From: Verrucomicrobiales bacterium
GTDB taxonomy: Bacteria > Verrucomicrobiota > Verrucomicrobiia > Limisphaerales > UBA9464
Length of the DNA stretch: 6,243 nt
Direction: 5' to 3'
Assembly (NCBI GenBank): GCA_003445095.1
Contig: DLVS01000327.1
Location: forward strand, 1-6,243
Made by a program: the position numbers and the translations under genes
The notes under the pieces: generated by a model
Databases searched by the model: none
What the model saw: only the letters and a program-made list of their open reading frames with translations
What the model was told of the DNA's origin: nothing
Shown: piece after piece, positions 1-6,243 of the stretch
How positions within the stretch are numbered: position 1 is the first letter of the stretch
How the letters are laid out: the number at the start of each line of letters is the position of its first letter

Positions 1-168
1 TGCGACGAATTGCAAGCGATCTTCAATCGGCTCCAAAAGGGATCCTCTTACGGCAATTCGACCACGCATATTGGCAAGCTGCTGCCAAGAATCGAAGGGG
101 GCGGCGGCGGTGGTTGCCCGATCCTGGTCTTCGGAATCACTGGCCAGCTCTTCCGCGAGGATCTATGA
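1..168 (+). CDS. C-terminal fragment of an unidentified protein, possibly a restriction enzyme partner of the methyltransferase
   Basis: The first forward frame is open from base 1 to a TGA at 166-168, giving 55 residues with no start inside the window. Codons mostly end in G or C, as in the neighbouring genes, and the last part (PILVFGITGQLFREDL) looks like a hydrophobic beta strand followed by a charged tail, so I judge it to be real coding sequence. A run of six glycines lies at residues 33-38. The stop falls 10 bases before the methyltransferase ATG, which suggests co-transcription. Genes directly next to MT-A70/M.MunI-like methyltransferases are sometimes the cognate restriction enzymes. 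The order 'GN, then basic/His residues, then a P-x-L-V-F-x-x-x-G strand' loosely recalls the C-terminal half of EcoRI/MunI-fold nucleases, but this is a comparison from memory over a very short stretch. Identity is not established; it could be any protein. Confidence 0.5.
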   Translation, partial: CDELQAIFNRLQKGSSYGNSTTHIGKLLPRIEGGGGGGCPILVFGITGQLFREDL

Positions 169-178
169 TCCGCGAGCC

Positions 179-910
179 ATGAAATTCCCCACCCGTTCCG
201 CCTCGGCCAACATCACATCGTCCCTCCAGGGCACGTTCGGAACAATCCTGGCTGACCCGCCATGGCAGTTCCAAAACCGCACGGGCAAGATGGCGCCCGA
301 ACACAAACGCCTCGCGCGCTATGGAACGATGTCGCTTCAGGAGATCCTTGAATTGCCCGTTCCCCTGATCGCCGCCGAACGTTCGCATCTTTACCTTTGG
401 GTGCCGAATGCACTTCTCGAAGATGGCCTGCGCGTAATGCGGGCTTGGGGATTTCGCTACAAGTCCAACATCGTGTGGCATAAGATTCGGAAGGACGGCG
501 GAAGCGACGGGCGCGGAGTCGGGTTCTATTTTCGAAATGTCACCGAGTTGGTTCTCTTCGGAGTTCGCGGCAAGGGCGTCCGCACGTTGCCGCCAGGCCG
601 CCGGCAGGTGAATTTCATCGGCACGCGTAAGCGACAACACTCGCGCAAGCCGGACGAGCTTTATCCGGTCATCGAAGCCTGTTCCTGGGGTCCGTACCTT
701 GAGCTTTTTGCGCGGACGAAGCACGCCGGTTGGACCATTTGGGGTAACCAAGCGCCCGATGAAGCTGGGGAATTCACCGGCCGCACCTACGGCCGCGGAT
801 ATTCTACCGCAAACTCCAGCGATCGACTGGCGCGCGGCGAGACTGAACAGATCCAATTCTGTCACGATGAAGCTTCCTTGCCCGTGCCGAGTAGGAACAA
901 GGCCGCGTGA
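179..910 (+). CDS. MT-A70 family adenine-N6 DNA methyltransferase
   Basis: This 243-residue protein should transfer a methyl group from S-adenosylmethionine to the N6 of adenine, most likely in DNA given the bacterial setting. The catalytic DPPW motif is at residues 26-29. The other family blocks follow in order: YGTMS near 48-52, HLYLWVPN at 70-77, a GFYFRNVTELVLFGVRGK block at 115-132, HSRKPDE at 154-160, then GPYLELFAR at 171-179 and GWTIWGNQ at 184-191. The roughly 50-residue tail beyond WGNQ is polar and has no motif I recognise. ATG 179 is preferred because it puts DPPW at the usual distance from the N-terminus. The same frame is open back to a TTG at 71, but that Ala/Ser-rich extension overlaps the upstream coding frame and looks non-coding. 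No strong ribosome site precedes ATG 179 (GAGG at 157-160 is far away), so coupling to the upstream gene is possible. It could be half of a restriction-modification pair or an orphan enzyme; the target sequence is unknown. Confidence 0.93.
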   Translation: MKFPTRSASANITSSLQGTFGTILADPPWQFQNRTGKMAPEHKRLARYGTMSLQEILELPVPLIAAERSHLYLWVPNALLEDGLRVMRAWGFRYKSNIVWHKIRKDGGSDGRGVGFYFRNVTELVLFGVRGKGVRTLPPGRRQVNFIGTRKRQHSRKPDELYPVIEACSWGPYLELFARTKHAGWTIWGNQAPDEAGEFTGRTYGRGYSTANSSDRLARGETEQIQFCHDEASLPVPSRNKAA

Positions 911-956
911 CCGCCTCAGCCCTCGGGTGAGTCAAACTCTGAGAGATGCGTTCATC

Positions 957-974
957 CGCGGCTTCCCGGCCGCG
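957..974 (+). terminator. GC-rich hairpin between methyltransferase and ABC operon, weak terminator candidate
   Basis: CGCGGC at 957-962 and GCCGCG at 969-974 form a perfect 6-bp all-GC stem with a 6-base loop. It lies in the 117-base gap between the methyltransferase stop and the ATPase start, where a transcript end would be expected because the two gene sets look functionally unrelated. The downstream bases contain only short T stretches (979-990), not a clean U-tract, so intrinsic termination is uncertain and such GC hairpins arise by chance in GC-rich DNA. Confidence 0.2.
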
Positions 975-1027
975 CTGGCCTTTGAGCTTTGACCATTCGG
1001 CACCTTGGCTTAAGAGTCGGCGGCAGT

Positions 1028-1705
1028 ATGGGGGAGCCGATGGTCGCGATCCGCGACCTTTCCAAAATCTACCAGCAGGGCGAGATCAACGTCACCGCCC
1101 TCAACCGCGTCTCGCTCGATATTCAGAGCGGCGAGTTCGTCGTGTTGATGGGACCTTCCGGATCCGGAAAATCGACTTTGCTCCACATCATCGCGGGAAT
1201 TGATCGCGCTTCGACCGGCTCCGTGCTCGTTCAAGGAATCAACGTGGCTAACCTGAATGAATCGGATCTTGCGGATTGGCGGAACCAAAACGTCGGCTTC
1301 GTCTTTCAGTCTTTCAATCTGATCCCGGTGCTCACCGCCGCCGAAAACATTGAACTGCCGCTGCTCCTGACGGCGCTGAACCGACGTCAACGCCGGCAGC
1401 AAGTCGAAATCGCGCTCGATCTGGTTGGCTTGCGCGATCGCGGGAATCATCGACCCGATCAACTGTCGGGCGGCCAACAGCAGCGGGTCGCCATCGCGCG
1501 GGCTCTCGTTACGGATCCAGCCCTGCTGGTCGCTGACGAGCCCACCGGCAATCTGGACGCCAAATCGGCCAACGACGTCTTGACCATCTTGCAAGGCTTG
1601 AGCCGGGATGCGGGAAAAACGGTGATCATGGTCACGCACGATCCGAAGGCTGCCGTTTTTGGAACGCGAGAACTGCATTTGGAAAAAGGTGAGATCGTCG
1701 CCTAA
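1028..1705 (+). CDS. ABC transporter ATP-binding protein (LolD/MacB type)
   Basis: This 225-residue cytoplasmic ATPase should dimerise and power the two permeases encoded directly downstream. From ATG 1028, Walker A (GPSGSGKST) is at residues 42-50, the Q-loop glutamine at 94 (FVFQSFNL), the signature LSGGQQQRVAIARAL at 146-160, Walker B plus catalytic Glu (LLVADE) at 166-171 with the D-loop (GNLD) following, and the H-loop His (VTHD) at 204. Every catalytic element is intact. The length and the NLIPVLTAAENIELPL stretch after the Q-loop fit the subfamily that serves FtsX-like permeases (LolD, MacB, FtsE). The frame is open back to a TTG at 989. ATG 1028 has a weak AAGAG at 1012-1016, and ATG 1040 has GGGGAG at 1031-1036 but only 3 bases of spacing; the three options differ only before the conserved domain. 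The gene ends 6 bases before permease 1. Family assignment is very secure; the transported substrate is not indicated. Confidence 0.95.
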   Translation: MGEPMVAIRDLSKIYQQGEINVTALNRVSLDIQSGEFVVLMGPSGSGKSTLLHIIAGIDRASTGSVLVQGINVANLNESDLADWRNQNVGFVFQSFNLIPVLTAAENIELPLLLTALNRRQRRQQVEIALDLVGLRDRGNHRPDQLSGGQQQRVAIARALVTDPALLVADEPTGNLDAKSANDVLTILQGLSRDAGKTVIMVTHDPKAAVFGTRELHLEKGEIVA

Positions 1706-1711
1706 CGCGTC

Positions 1712-2857
1712 ATGAACATCGCCACGTTCATTGCCAAAAATGCCGTCAGGAACCGCCGGCGCGCACTGCTGACGGTGTTTAGCGTCGCCAGTAGCTGCGC
1801 TTTGCTGGTCACGTTGCTGACGCTTCAACGCGAACTCACCGTACCCCCGGAGTCCGAAGCGGCGTCCCTGCGAATCATCGCCCGGAACAAAGTGTCTTTG
1901 GCGCAACCTTTGCCCGCTAAACAACTCCCGATCATCGAGAAAATCCCGGGTGTCGTCACCGTCTCACCCTTCACTTTTTTCGGCGGCAATTTTCGCGATG
2001 AGACCGTCACGAGTTTCGCTCAATTCGCTGTGGATCCGGTCCGTTTTCGCAATCTCATCGTCGAGGGTCGGGTCGCCGACGGGAACTACGATGATTTCAT
2101 CAAGGAGCGGACGTCCTGTTTTGTCGGAGCCGACACCATGAAGCGTTACGGGCTCAAAGTGGGCGATCGCATGGTCTTCACGGGCACGTTTTATCCGGTG
2201 GATCTCGACCTTAAAATCGCGGCCGTCTTCGAAGGAACGGTGGATGATCGCGGCGTATTCTTTCACCATAAGCTCCTGGACGAGTTAACCGGCGATCCCG
2301 GAACGGTGGGGACTTGGTTTCTGCGCGTGGCGTCGGCCCAGGTTTCGAACGATGTGATCGCCCGCATCAATGCCGCCTTCGCCAACACCTCGGCGGAAGT
2401 ACGGGCTGAATCCGAGCGCGCATTTCAAATGGGCTTCATCAGTATGCTCGGCAATGTGAAGGTCCTCACGCTCTCCATCAGCGCCGTGGTCGTTTTCACA
2501 CTAATGCTGGTGACGATCAGCACGATGAGCATGGCCATCCGCGAGCGCTTCCGGGAACTGGCGGTACTGAAGGCGCTCGGCTTTCAACGGCGCGAACTCT
2601 TCGGGTTCATTTTGGCGGAGAGTTTTGGGCTAGCCGTCATGGGAGCGTTGGTGGGCATTGGCGGAGCGTGGGCCTTATGGACCTTTGCGGACCTGCAAAA
2701 AATGACGAACGGGTTCTTGGTCTATTTCGAAGTCACTCCGCGAATCATCGCCTGGGGCGCGGCCGTCGCCGCCGCCTTGGGAATCATCGCGGCCATCCCA
2801 CCGTCCTACGCCGTCGCCCACACGAGCGTCGTCGATGGGTTGAAGACCTTGGATTGA
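1712..2857 (+). CDS. ABC transporter permease 1, FtsX/MacB-like
   Basis: This 381-residue inner-membrane protein has the classical four-helix FtsX-like layout. Predicted membrane segments are at about 16-38, 250-275, 297-325 and 344-366. A periplasmic domain of about 210 residues lies between the first two, as in MacB and LolC/E. After helix 2 comes the conserved cytoplasmic coupling region RERFRELAVLKALGFQRREL (277-296), which contacts the ATPase. The protein would pair with permease 2 as a heterodimer. The mechanism known for this family moves the periplasmic domains to expel substrate from the periplasm or outer leaflet, and does not pass it through a channel across the inner membrane. ATG 1712 is 6 bases after the ATPase stop. 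The nearest purine-rich stretch (AAGGTGAG, 1686-1693) is too far away to be a normal ribosome site, so translational coupling is likely. The C-terminus (VVDGLKTLD) has the usual short cytoplasmic tail seen in the family. Confidence 0.93.
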   Translation: MNIATFIAKNAVRNRRRALLTVFSVASSCALLVTLLTLQRELTVPPESEAASLRIIARNKVSLAQPLPAKQLPIIEKIPGVVTVSPFTFFGGNFRDETVTSFAQFAVDPVRFRNLIVEGRVADGNYDDFIKERTSCFVGADTMKRYGLKVGDRMVFTGTFYPVDLDLKIAAVFEGTVDDRGVFFHHKLLDELTGDPGTVGTWFLRVASAQVSNDVIARINAAFANTSAEVRAESERAFQMGFISMLGNVKVLTLSISAVVVFTLMLVTISTMSMAIRERFRELAVLKALGFQRRELFGFILAESFGLAVMGALVGIGGAWALWTFADLQKMTNGFLVYFEVTPRIIAWGAAVAAALGIIAAIPPSYAVAHTSVVDGLKTLD

Positions 2858-2861
2858 GCCG

Positions 2862-4136
2862 ATGCCGACCAACCCCCTAGCCCTCGCTGCACTCGGAATC
2901 TCCGGGGCCGCGCTTCTCGCGGTGGGATGGCTCGTCGTCTCGACGATGAGGCGGGGTGGGCTTCCCTTAAGATACAACTTCCGCAACGTCATCGTGCGTT
3001 GGCGGACCACCGCTTTTACGATCTTGGGAATCGCCGCCGTGGTGGGAGTTTTTGTCCTTCTCCGAGCCCTCGCGCGCGGCATCGAAGCCAGCAGTGCCAA
3101 CACCGGAGATCCCCGCAACATCCTCGTGGTCCGCAAAGGGTCCCAGGCAGAGTCCGGTAGCCTAGTAACTCGCGAACAGTTTCGGACATTGCGCGACTTC
3201 CCCGAAATCGCCCGCAACGAACAAGGTCACCCGATCGTTTCCGCTGAGCTGGTCATGATCGTGAACGCGGCGCGGCGCGGGGACGCCGGGGAAGCCAACA
3301 CACTGATTCGCGGCGTCACTCCTCGGGGGATGGAACTCCGGCCGCAAGTCCAGTTGGTCGAGGGTCGGTGGTTCCGCCCCGGACAACGCGAAGTCGTCGT
3401 CTCGTCCCGCCTGGCACAACGTTTCACGGGTTTCGAAGTGGGCGGAACTTTTAAGGCCGGGCCCGACCGCCTCACGGTGGTGGGCATCTTTGATGGCCAA
3501 GGCAGTGCCTTCGACTCCGAAGCCTGGATGGACGCGGATGAGGCACGGGCGTTGTTCGATCGGGAGCAATACTCGAGCATCCTCCTTCGCCCACGTGATC
3601 CCGCCCAGACCACCAATCTCATCGCCCACATCGAAAGGGACAAGCGCCTCGCATTGCGCGCGGAGCGCGAGGTGGACTATTACTCCAAGCAGACGATGAC
3701 GGCCAAACCATTCAAGATCCTCGGGGGAATCCTCGGCGTGGCCATGTCGATCGGCGCCATCTTTGCCGCAATGAACACGATGTACGCCAGCGTCGCCGCT
3801 CGAACTCGGGAAGTGGGTACCTTGCGCGTGCTCGGATATTCGAGGCGCGCGGTCGTCCTGTGCTTTATATTCGAGGGAACGCTCGTGGCCCTCGCCGGCG
3901 GAGTGGTCGGTTGCGGACTTGCCCTGTTGCTCAATTTTTACGTCCAAGTTCGCGGTGTTTATTTCGGCACGATGGATTTCCAATCGTTTGCAGAGACTGT
4001 CTTTCAATTTCGGGTCACTCCCGATCTGCTCGTATTCGGGCTGCTGTTTTCGGTCGTGATCGGTTTGGTGGGCAGCTTCCTGCCGGCGTTGCGCGCCGCC
4101 CGATTGCCCGTTATCTCCGCCCTCAAGTCCTTATGA
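2862..4136 (+). CDS. ABC transporter permease 2, FtsX/MacB-like, with an extra N-terminal helix
   Basis: This 424-residue inner-membrane protein is the second, clearly different FtsX-like permease of the cassette. The core helices are at about 50-71, 285-307, 329-358 and 388-410, with a periplasmic domain of about 213 residues (72-284). The coupling region RTREVGTLRVLGYSRRAV (314-331) lies on the cytoplasmic side. A segment of about 30 polar and aromatic residues (359-387) separates the last two helices. An additional hydrophobic stretch at 7-27 precedes the canonical first helix, making five predicted helices where the family usually has four. An internal ATG at 2946 (residue 29) would give the canonical form, but it has no visible ribosome site. 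The start at 2862 lies 4 bases after the permease 1 stop and is therefore preferred. The stop overlaps the adaptor start. The two permeases keep the same architecture but differ widely in sequence, as expected for a LolC/LolE-style heterodimer. Confidence 0.92.
   Translation: MPTNPLALAALGISGAALLAVGWLVVSTMRRGGLPLRYNFRNVIVRWRTTAFTILGIAAVVGVFVLLRALARGIEASSANTGDPRNILVVRKGSQAESGSLVTREQFRTLRDFPEIARNEQGHPIVSAELVMIVNAARRGDAGEANTLIRGVTPRGMELRPQVQLVEGRWFRPGQREVVVSSRLAQRFTGFEVGGTFKAGPDRLTVVGIFDGQGSAFDSEAWMDADEARALFDREQYSSILLRPRDPAQTTNLIAHIERDKRLALRAEREVDYYSKQTMTAKPFKILGGILGVAMSIGAIFAAMNTMYASVAARTREVGTLRVLGYSRRAVVLCFIFEGTLVALAGGVVGCGLALLLNFYVQVRGVYFGTMDFQSFAETVFQFRVTPDLLVFGLLFSVVIGLVGSFLPALRAARLPVISALKSL
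4133..4136 (+). promoter_or_regulatory. ATGA start-stop overlap coupling permease 2 to the adaptor
   Basis: The adaptor's ATG (4133-4135) shares bases with the TGA stop of permease 2 (4134-4136). No ribosome-binding sequence is visible just upstream, so adaptor synthesis probably depends on ribosomes terminating on the permease message. This fixes the adaptor start and helps keep the subunits in proportion. Confidence 0.8.
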
Positions 4137-5161
4137 ACAACGACTCCCTCGAACGTTTGCGGATCGCGGCCGAACAAAAGCGCCGGCCTCGAGGTCCGCT
4201 TTGGCTGCTGTTCGGTGGCATCGTGGTTATTGTCGGAATCATCGCGTTCTTTGCCGTACCGCGGTCATCCGATTCGATCCGCACGGGCATGAAATCCAGC
4301 CGCGAGCTAGTGATGAAAGCTGCGGGAACCAATCTGGCCACACGGCCCACGGTGATGGGCGACGCCGGAAAAACATCCGCTGATCCAGCCAACGGCGACA
4401 ACCCCGGTGAATTCGTACTGCGGACGTCGGGATACATCATTGCGCGCGAGCGCATCGAAGTGAGCCCACGCTTTATGGGTTTGGTGAAATGGATTGGCAT
4501 AAAAAAAGGAGATGTCGTCACGAATGGCCAGGTCGTCGTAATCCTCGACGACGCCGAGTATCGAGCCCGCCAAGCGGAGATTGATGGGCAGATTGCCGTG
4601 GCGACTGTAGCCGTCGAAAAGGCGAAATTGGACCTGAAACGAGCCGAGGAATTGGTTCGTTTGCGAGTCGAAATGGAAAAGTCCCTCGACGATGCCAAGC
4701 TCGGTTTGGCGTCGGCCGAGGCTCAGGTGCGACAACTAGAAGGATCCCGCCAAGTGATTCAAACATGGCTGGATTGGTGCGTGATCAAGTCTCCAGTTAA
4801 TGGCGTGGTTCTGGAGAAATTGGCCGAAGCCAATGAACTGGTCACACCTCAGAACTTTGGCGGCACTCGGGGTCCCAGTACTTCGCTACTGGCCGTCGCG
4901 GACTTGAATGACCTGCAGGTTGAGATCGATGTCAACGAACAGGAGCTCGCGAAGATTTCGTTGGGACAAAGGTGCCGAGTGAGGCCGGAAGCATTTCTGG
5001 ATCGAATTTACGAAGGCGTGGTGGCTGAGATCGCCCCCGAGGCAAGTCGCCAAAAAGGCACCTTGCAGGTCAAGGTTCAGATCAAAAACCCGGATCGCTA
5101 TCTCACTCCCGAATTAAGCGCCAAAGTGGATTTCTACCCGATCGCTTTCGGAGAGAAGTGA
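4133..5161 (+). CDS. Periplasmic adaptor subunit (membrane fusion protein, HlyD/MacA type)
   Basis: This 342-residue protein should be anchored in the inner membrane and bridge the ABC permeases to an outer-membrane channel. It has a basic cytoplasmic start (EQKRRPRG), one membrane helix at about 22-42, and a polar linker of about 50 residues. The first half of a biotinyl-lipoyl domain follows (about 107-142, with VKWIGIKKGDVVTNGQVVVILDD). An alpha-helical hairpin rich in Ala, Glu, Lys and Leu spans about 143-212. The second lipoyl half is at about 215-240 (IKSPVNGVVLEKLAEANELV), and the beta-barrel region occupies about 258-342. This order is diagnostic for the family. The hairpin tip has Arg170 and Leu174 of the RxxxLxxxxxxS docking motif but Met181 where Ser is usual. 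The frame is open upstream to 3860, but that part overlaps permease 2. The start is set by the ATGA overlap. Adaptors are commonly the first gene of such operons; here it is last. Confidence 0.93.
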   Translation: MNNDSLERLRIAAEQKRRPRGPLWLLFGGIVVIVGIIAFFAVPRSSDSIRTGMKSSRELVMKAAGTNLATRPTVMGDAGKTSADPANGDNPGEFVLRTSGYIIARERIEVSPRFMGLVKWIGIKKGDVVTNGQVVVILDDAEYRARQAEIDGQIAVATVAVEKAKLDLKRAEELVRLRVEMEKSLDDAKLGLASAEAQVRQLEGSRQVIQTWLDWCVIKSPVNGVVLEKLAEANELVTPQNFGGTRGPSTSLLAVADLNDLQVEIDVNEQELAKISLGQRCRVRPEAFLDRIYEGVVAEIAPEASRQKGTLQVKVQIKNPDRYLTPELSAKVDFYPIAFGEK

Positions 5162-5187
5162 GTTTTGCGCGAGCGAGGCCCGCGCTC

Positions 5188-5193
5188 AGAGGA
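5188..5193 (+). promoter_or_regulatory. Possible ribosome-binding site for an alternative TTG start of the HEAT-repeat gene
   Basis: AGAGGA at 5188-5193 is the best Shine-Dalgarno-like sequence in the window. It sits 7 bases before an in-frame TTG at 5201, which would add 12 residues to the downstream gene. ATG 5237 has GGGAG directly abutting it with no spacer. The sequence alone does not decide between the two starts. Confidence 0.35.
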
Positions 5194-5236
5194 AATTTGT
5201 TTGGCCGAAATTGACCGCCCGAGTTGCCATTGGGAG

Positions 5237-6243
5237 ATGCGACGAATTCACCCTATCGTCGGGACCGTCCTGGTGCTCGCGGGAGTAGCGCTGATCCTGT
5301 GGTTCAGGATTTCTCCTGGTCCAAGCCTCCCCTTTCCCTTCAGCCAGTTGAGTCCTACGTGGCCGGGCGAATCGAATTATTGGCGGGATGATCTTCGTCT
5401 GCTCGGTAACCACGCCGTCCCCCCATTACTCACCCAACTGAAGCGCCGGTCCTTCGGTGAATTGACGATGGTGCGAAGTCTCCGTCGAAATCTTCCACCG
5501 AGTCTGGCGAAATTTGTTCCTGACGTCGGGCAAGCCCACTACTCCCGCGCGGTGGTACTCTGGGCACTCGGAGAGATCGGCCCGGCGGCAAGCAATGCAA
5601 CCCCGGACTTAATCCACTTTCGGGATCGGACCTCTGAAGCGGACGAACGCGCGGCAGCTACGATTGCGCTCGCGAAGATTCATCCCACCGATATGGCGGC
5701 GCGATCCAACTTCCTCGCGTTGCTCTCCAGTTCGCAGCAAACCGAACGCTTCTACGCTGCCCAAGAGTTCGGCGCCGTTCCGATGGCATCTCCCGAAGAC
5801 CTCACCCCGTTGATCAAAGCGTTGGGCGATCCAGATGGTGAGGTCCGCGCCAACGCTGCCTTTTCTCTCAGCCGATTCGGCCGGTGGGGTGAACCAGCCG
5901 TGCCCGTGCTAAAATCGCTGCTCATCGATACCTACCGACACGTTCCCCTAACCGCCGCCGTCGCCTTGGCGGCGATCAGTCCGGAACACGTTCCGATCGC
6001 CCTTCCGGTGATCACCAACGCGGTGGACCGTAAGGCGGACTTGTCGGAGTTAGTCGCCCCGACCTTCTTTCGAGTTGCGGGAACCTCAGCCGTCGCGGCG
6101 ATCCCGTGGCTGAGCTCGCTGATGCCGGAAAATCCGAACGGAAATCGCGGAGGGCCCTATTGGGTGGCACTGGCGTTGTGTCAAGTGTCGCCCGATCCGC
6201 CCGCGTCAGCGATCGACCAAGTCGCGAAACTCGATTTCCTCAA
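5237..6243 (+). CDS. HEAT-repeat protein with N-terminal signal or membrane anchor (partial, no stop in window)
   Basis: An uninterrupted frame runs from ATG 5237 to the window edge, giving 335 codons plus two bases; the 3' end lies outside. The N-terminus has two arginines followed by a hydrophobic stretch at about 7-23, i.e. a signal peptide or a single membrane anchor, so the rest should face the periplasm. The body shows loosely repeated alpha-helical pairs typical of HEAT/Armadillo-like solenoids. Examples are LRLLGNHAVPPLLTQL (53-68), SRAVVLWALGEIGPAA (103-118), ERAAATIALAKI (137-148), DLTPLIKALGDPDGEVRANA (188-207) and the related helices that follow. Such proteins usually act as binding scaffolds; no catalytic residues are visible. 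The gene begins 75 bases after the adaptor stop in the same direction, so it may belong to the same transcript, but a link with export is only inferred. A TTG start at 5201 with a better ribosome site is possible. Confidence is high that it is a gene, and moderate for the repeat family. Confidence 0.85.
   Translation, partial: MRRIHPIVGTVLVLAGVALILWFRISPGPSLPFPFSQLSPTWPGESNYWRDDLRLLGNHAVPPLLTQLKRRSFGELTMVRSLRRNLPPSLAKFVPDVGQAHYSRAVVLWALGEIGPAASNATPDLIHFRDRTSEADERAAATIALAKIHPTDMAARSNFLALLSSSQQTERFYAAQEFGAVPMASPEDLTPLIKALGDPDGEVRANAAFSLSRFGRWGEPAVPVLKSLLIDTYRHVPLTAAVALAAISPEHVPIALPVITNAVDRKADLSELVAPTFFRVAGTSAVAAIPWLSSLMPENPNGNRGGPYWVALALCQVSPDPPASAIDQVAKLDFL

Noticed and set aside
137..865. A 242-codon open frame on the minus strand opposite the methyltransferase
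   Set aside because: It lies antisense to a gene with all its family motifs, and its translation shows no recognisable domain. It is a GC-driven shadow frame.
989..1016. TTGACC at 989-994 with TAAGAG at 1011-1016 as a sigma-70-like promoter for the ABC operon
   Set aside because: The spacing (16 bases) is acceptable, but the -10 element matches only about half of the consensus and lies just 11 bases before the start codon. It is too weak to annotate.
1010..1924. A 304-codon minus-strand open frame opposite the ATPase and the start of permease 1
   Set aside because: Its product is low-complexity and rich in Arg, Gln and Asp with no domain, and it spans two certain genes on the other strand.
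3162..4007. A 281-codon minus-strand open frame opposite permease 2
   Set aside because: It is a shadow of a clear FtsX-like permease, with no domain or start signal of its own.
3860..4132. In-frame N-terminal extension of the adaptor
   Set aside because: It overlaps the last two helices of permease 2, looks Arg-rich and non-coding, and a normal adaptor N-terminus with its membrane helix begins at ATG 4133.
5171..5187. GAGCG/CGCTC hairpin after the adaptor stop as a terminator
   Set aside because: The stem is only 5 bp with a 7-base loop and no T-tract directly after it, so chance pairing is likely in this GC-rich DNA.

Overview
All recognisable genes in this GC-rich window read on the + strand. 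From left to right it holds the 3' end of an unidentified gene (1-168), an MT-A70-type adenine methyltransferase (179-910), a four-gene ABC export cassette (1028-5161), and the 5' part of a HEAT-repeat protein that runs off the right edge (5237-6243). No RNA genes, CRISPR array, insertion sequence or long repeats were seen. No stretch longer than about 120 bases lacks a gene.

The left part looks like a DNA-modification locus. The methyltransferase has every landmark of the MT-A70/M.MunI-like family. The fragment ending 10 bases before it may be the end of a partner restriction enzyme, but too little of it is present to be sure.

The centre is a tightly packed operon: ATPase (LolD/MacB type), FtsX-like permease 1, FtsX-like permease 2 and a membrane-fusion (HlyD/MacA-type) periplasmic adaptor. 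Gaps are 6 bases, 4 bases and a 4-base ATGA overlap. The ATPase should power a heterodimer of the two permeases. The adaptor would link that complex to an outer-membrane channel, which is not encoded here. This is a Gram-negative tripartite mechanotransmission exporter with a separate ATPase and two different permeases, as in LolCDE, plus a MacA-like adaptor placed last. The substrate cannot be read from the sequence.

The right-hand gene begins 75 bases after the adaptor stop and encodes a membrane-anchored or secreted alpha-solenoid protein. It has no stop inside the window.

The organism is a diderm bacterium. The signal-anchored HEAT-repeat protein and the split exporter would suit a member of the Verrucomicrobiota/Planctomycetota group, but this is an impression from protein style and not a demonstrated assignment. 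Most of the window looks like ordinary chromosomal transport genes. The points most worth a second look are the possible restriction partner at the left edge, the adaptor's altered docking motif, and the extra N-terminal helix of permease 2.
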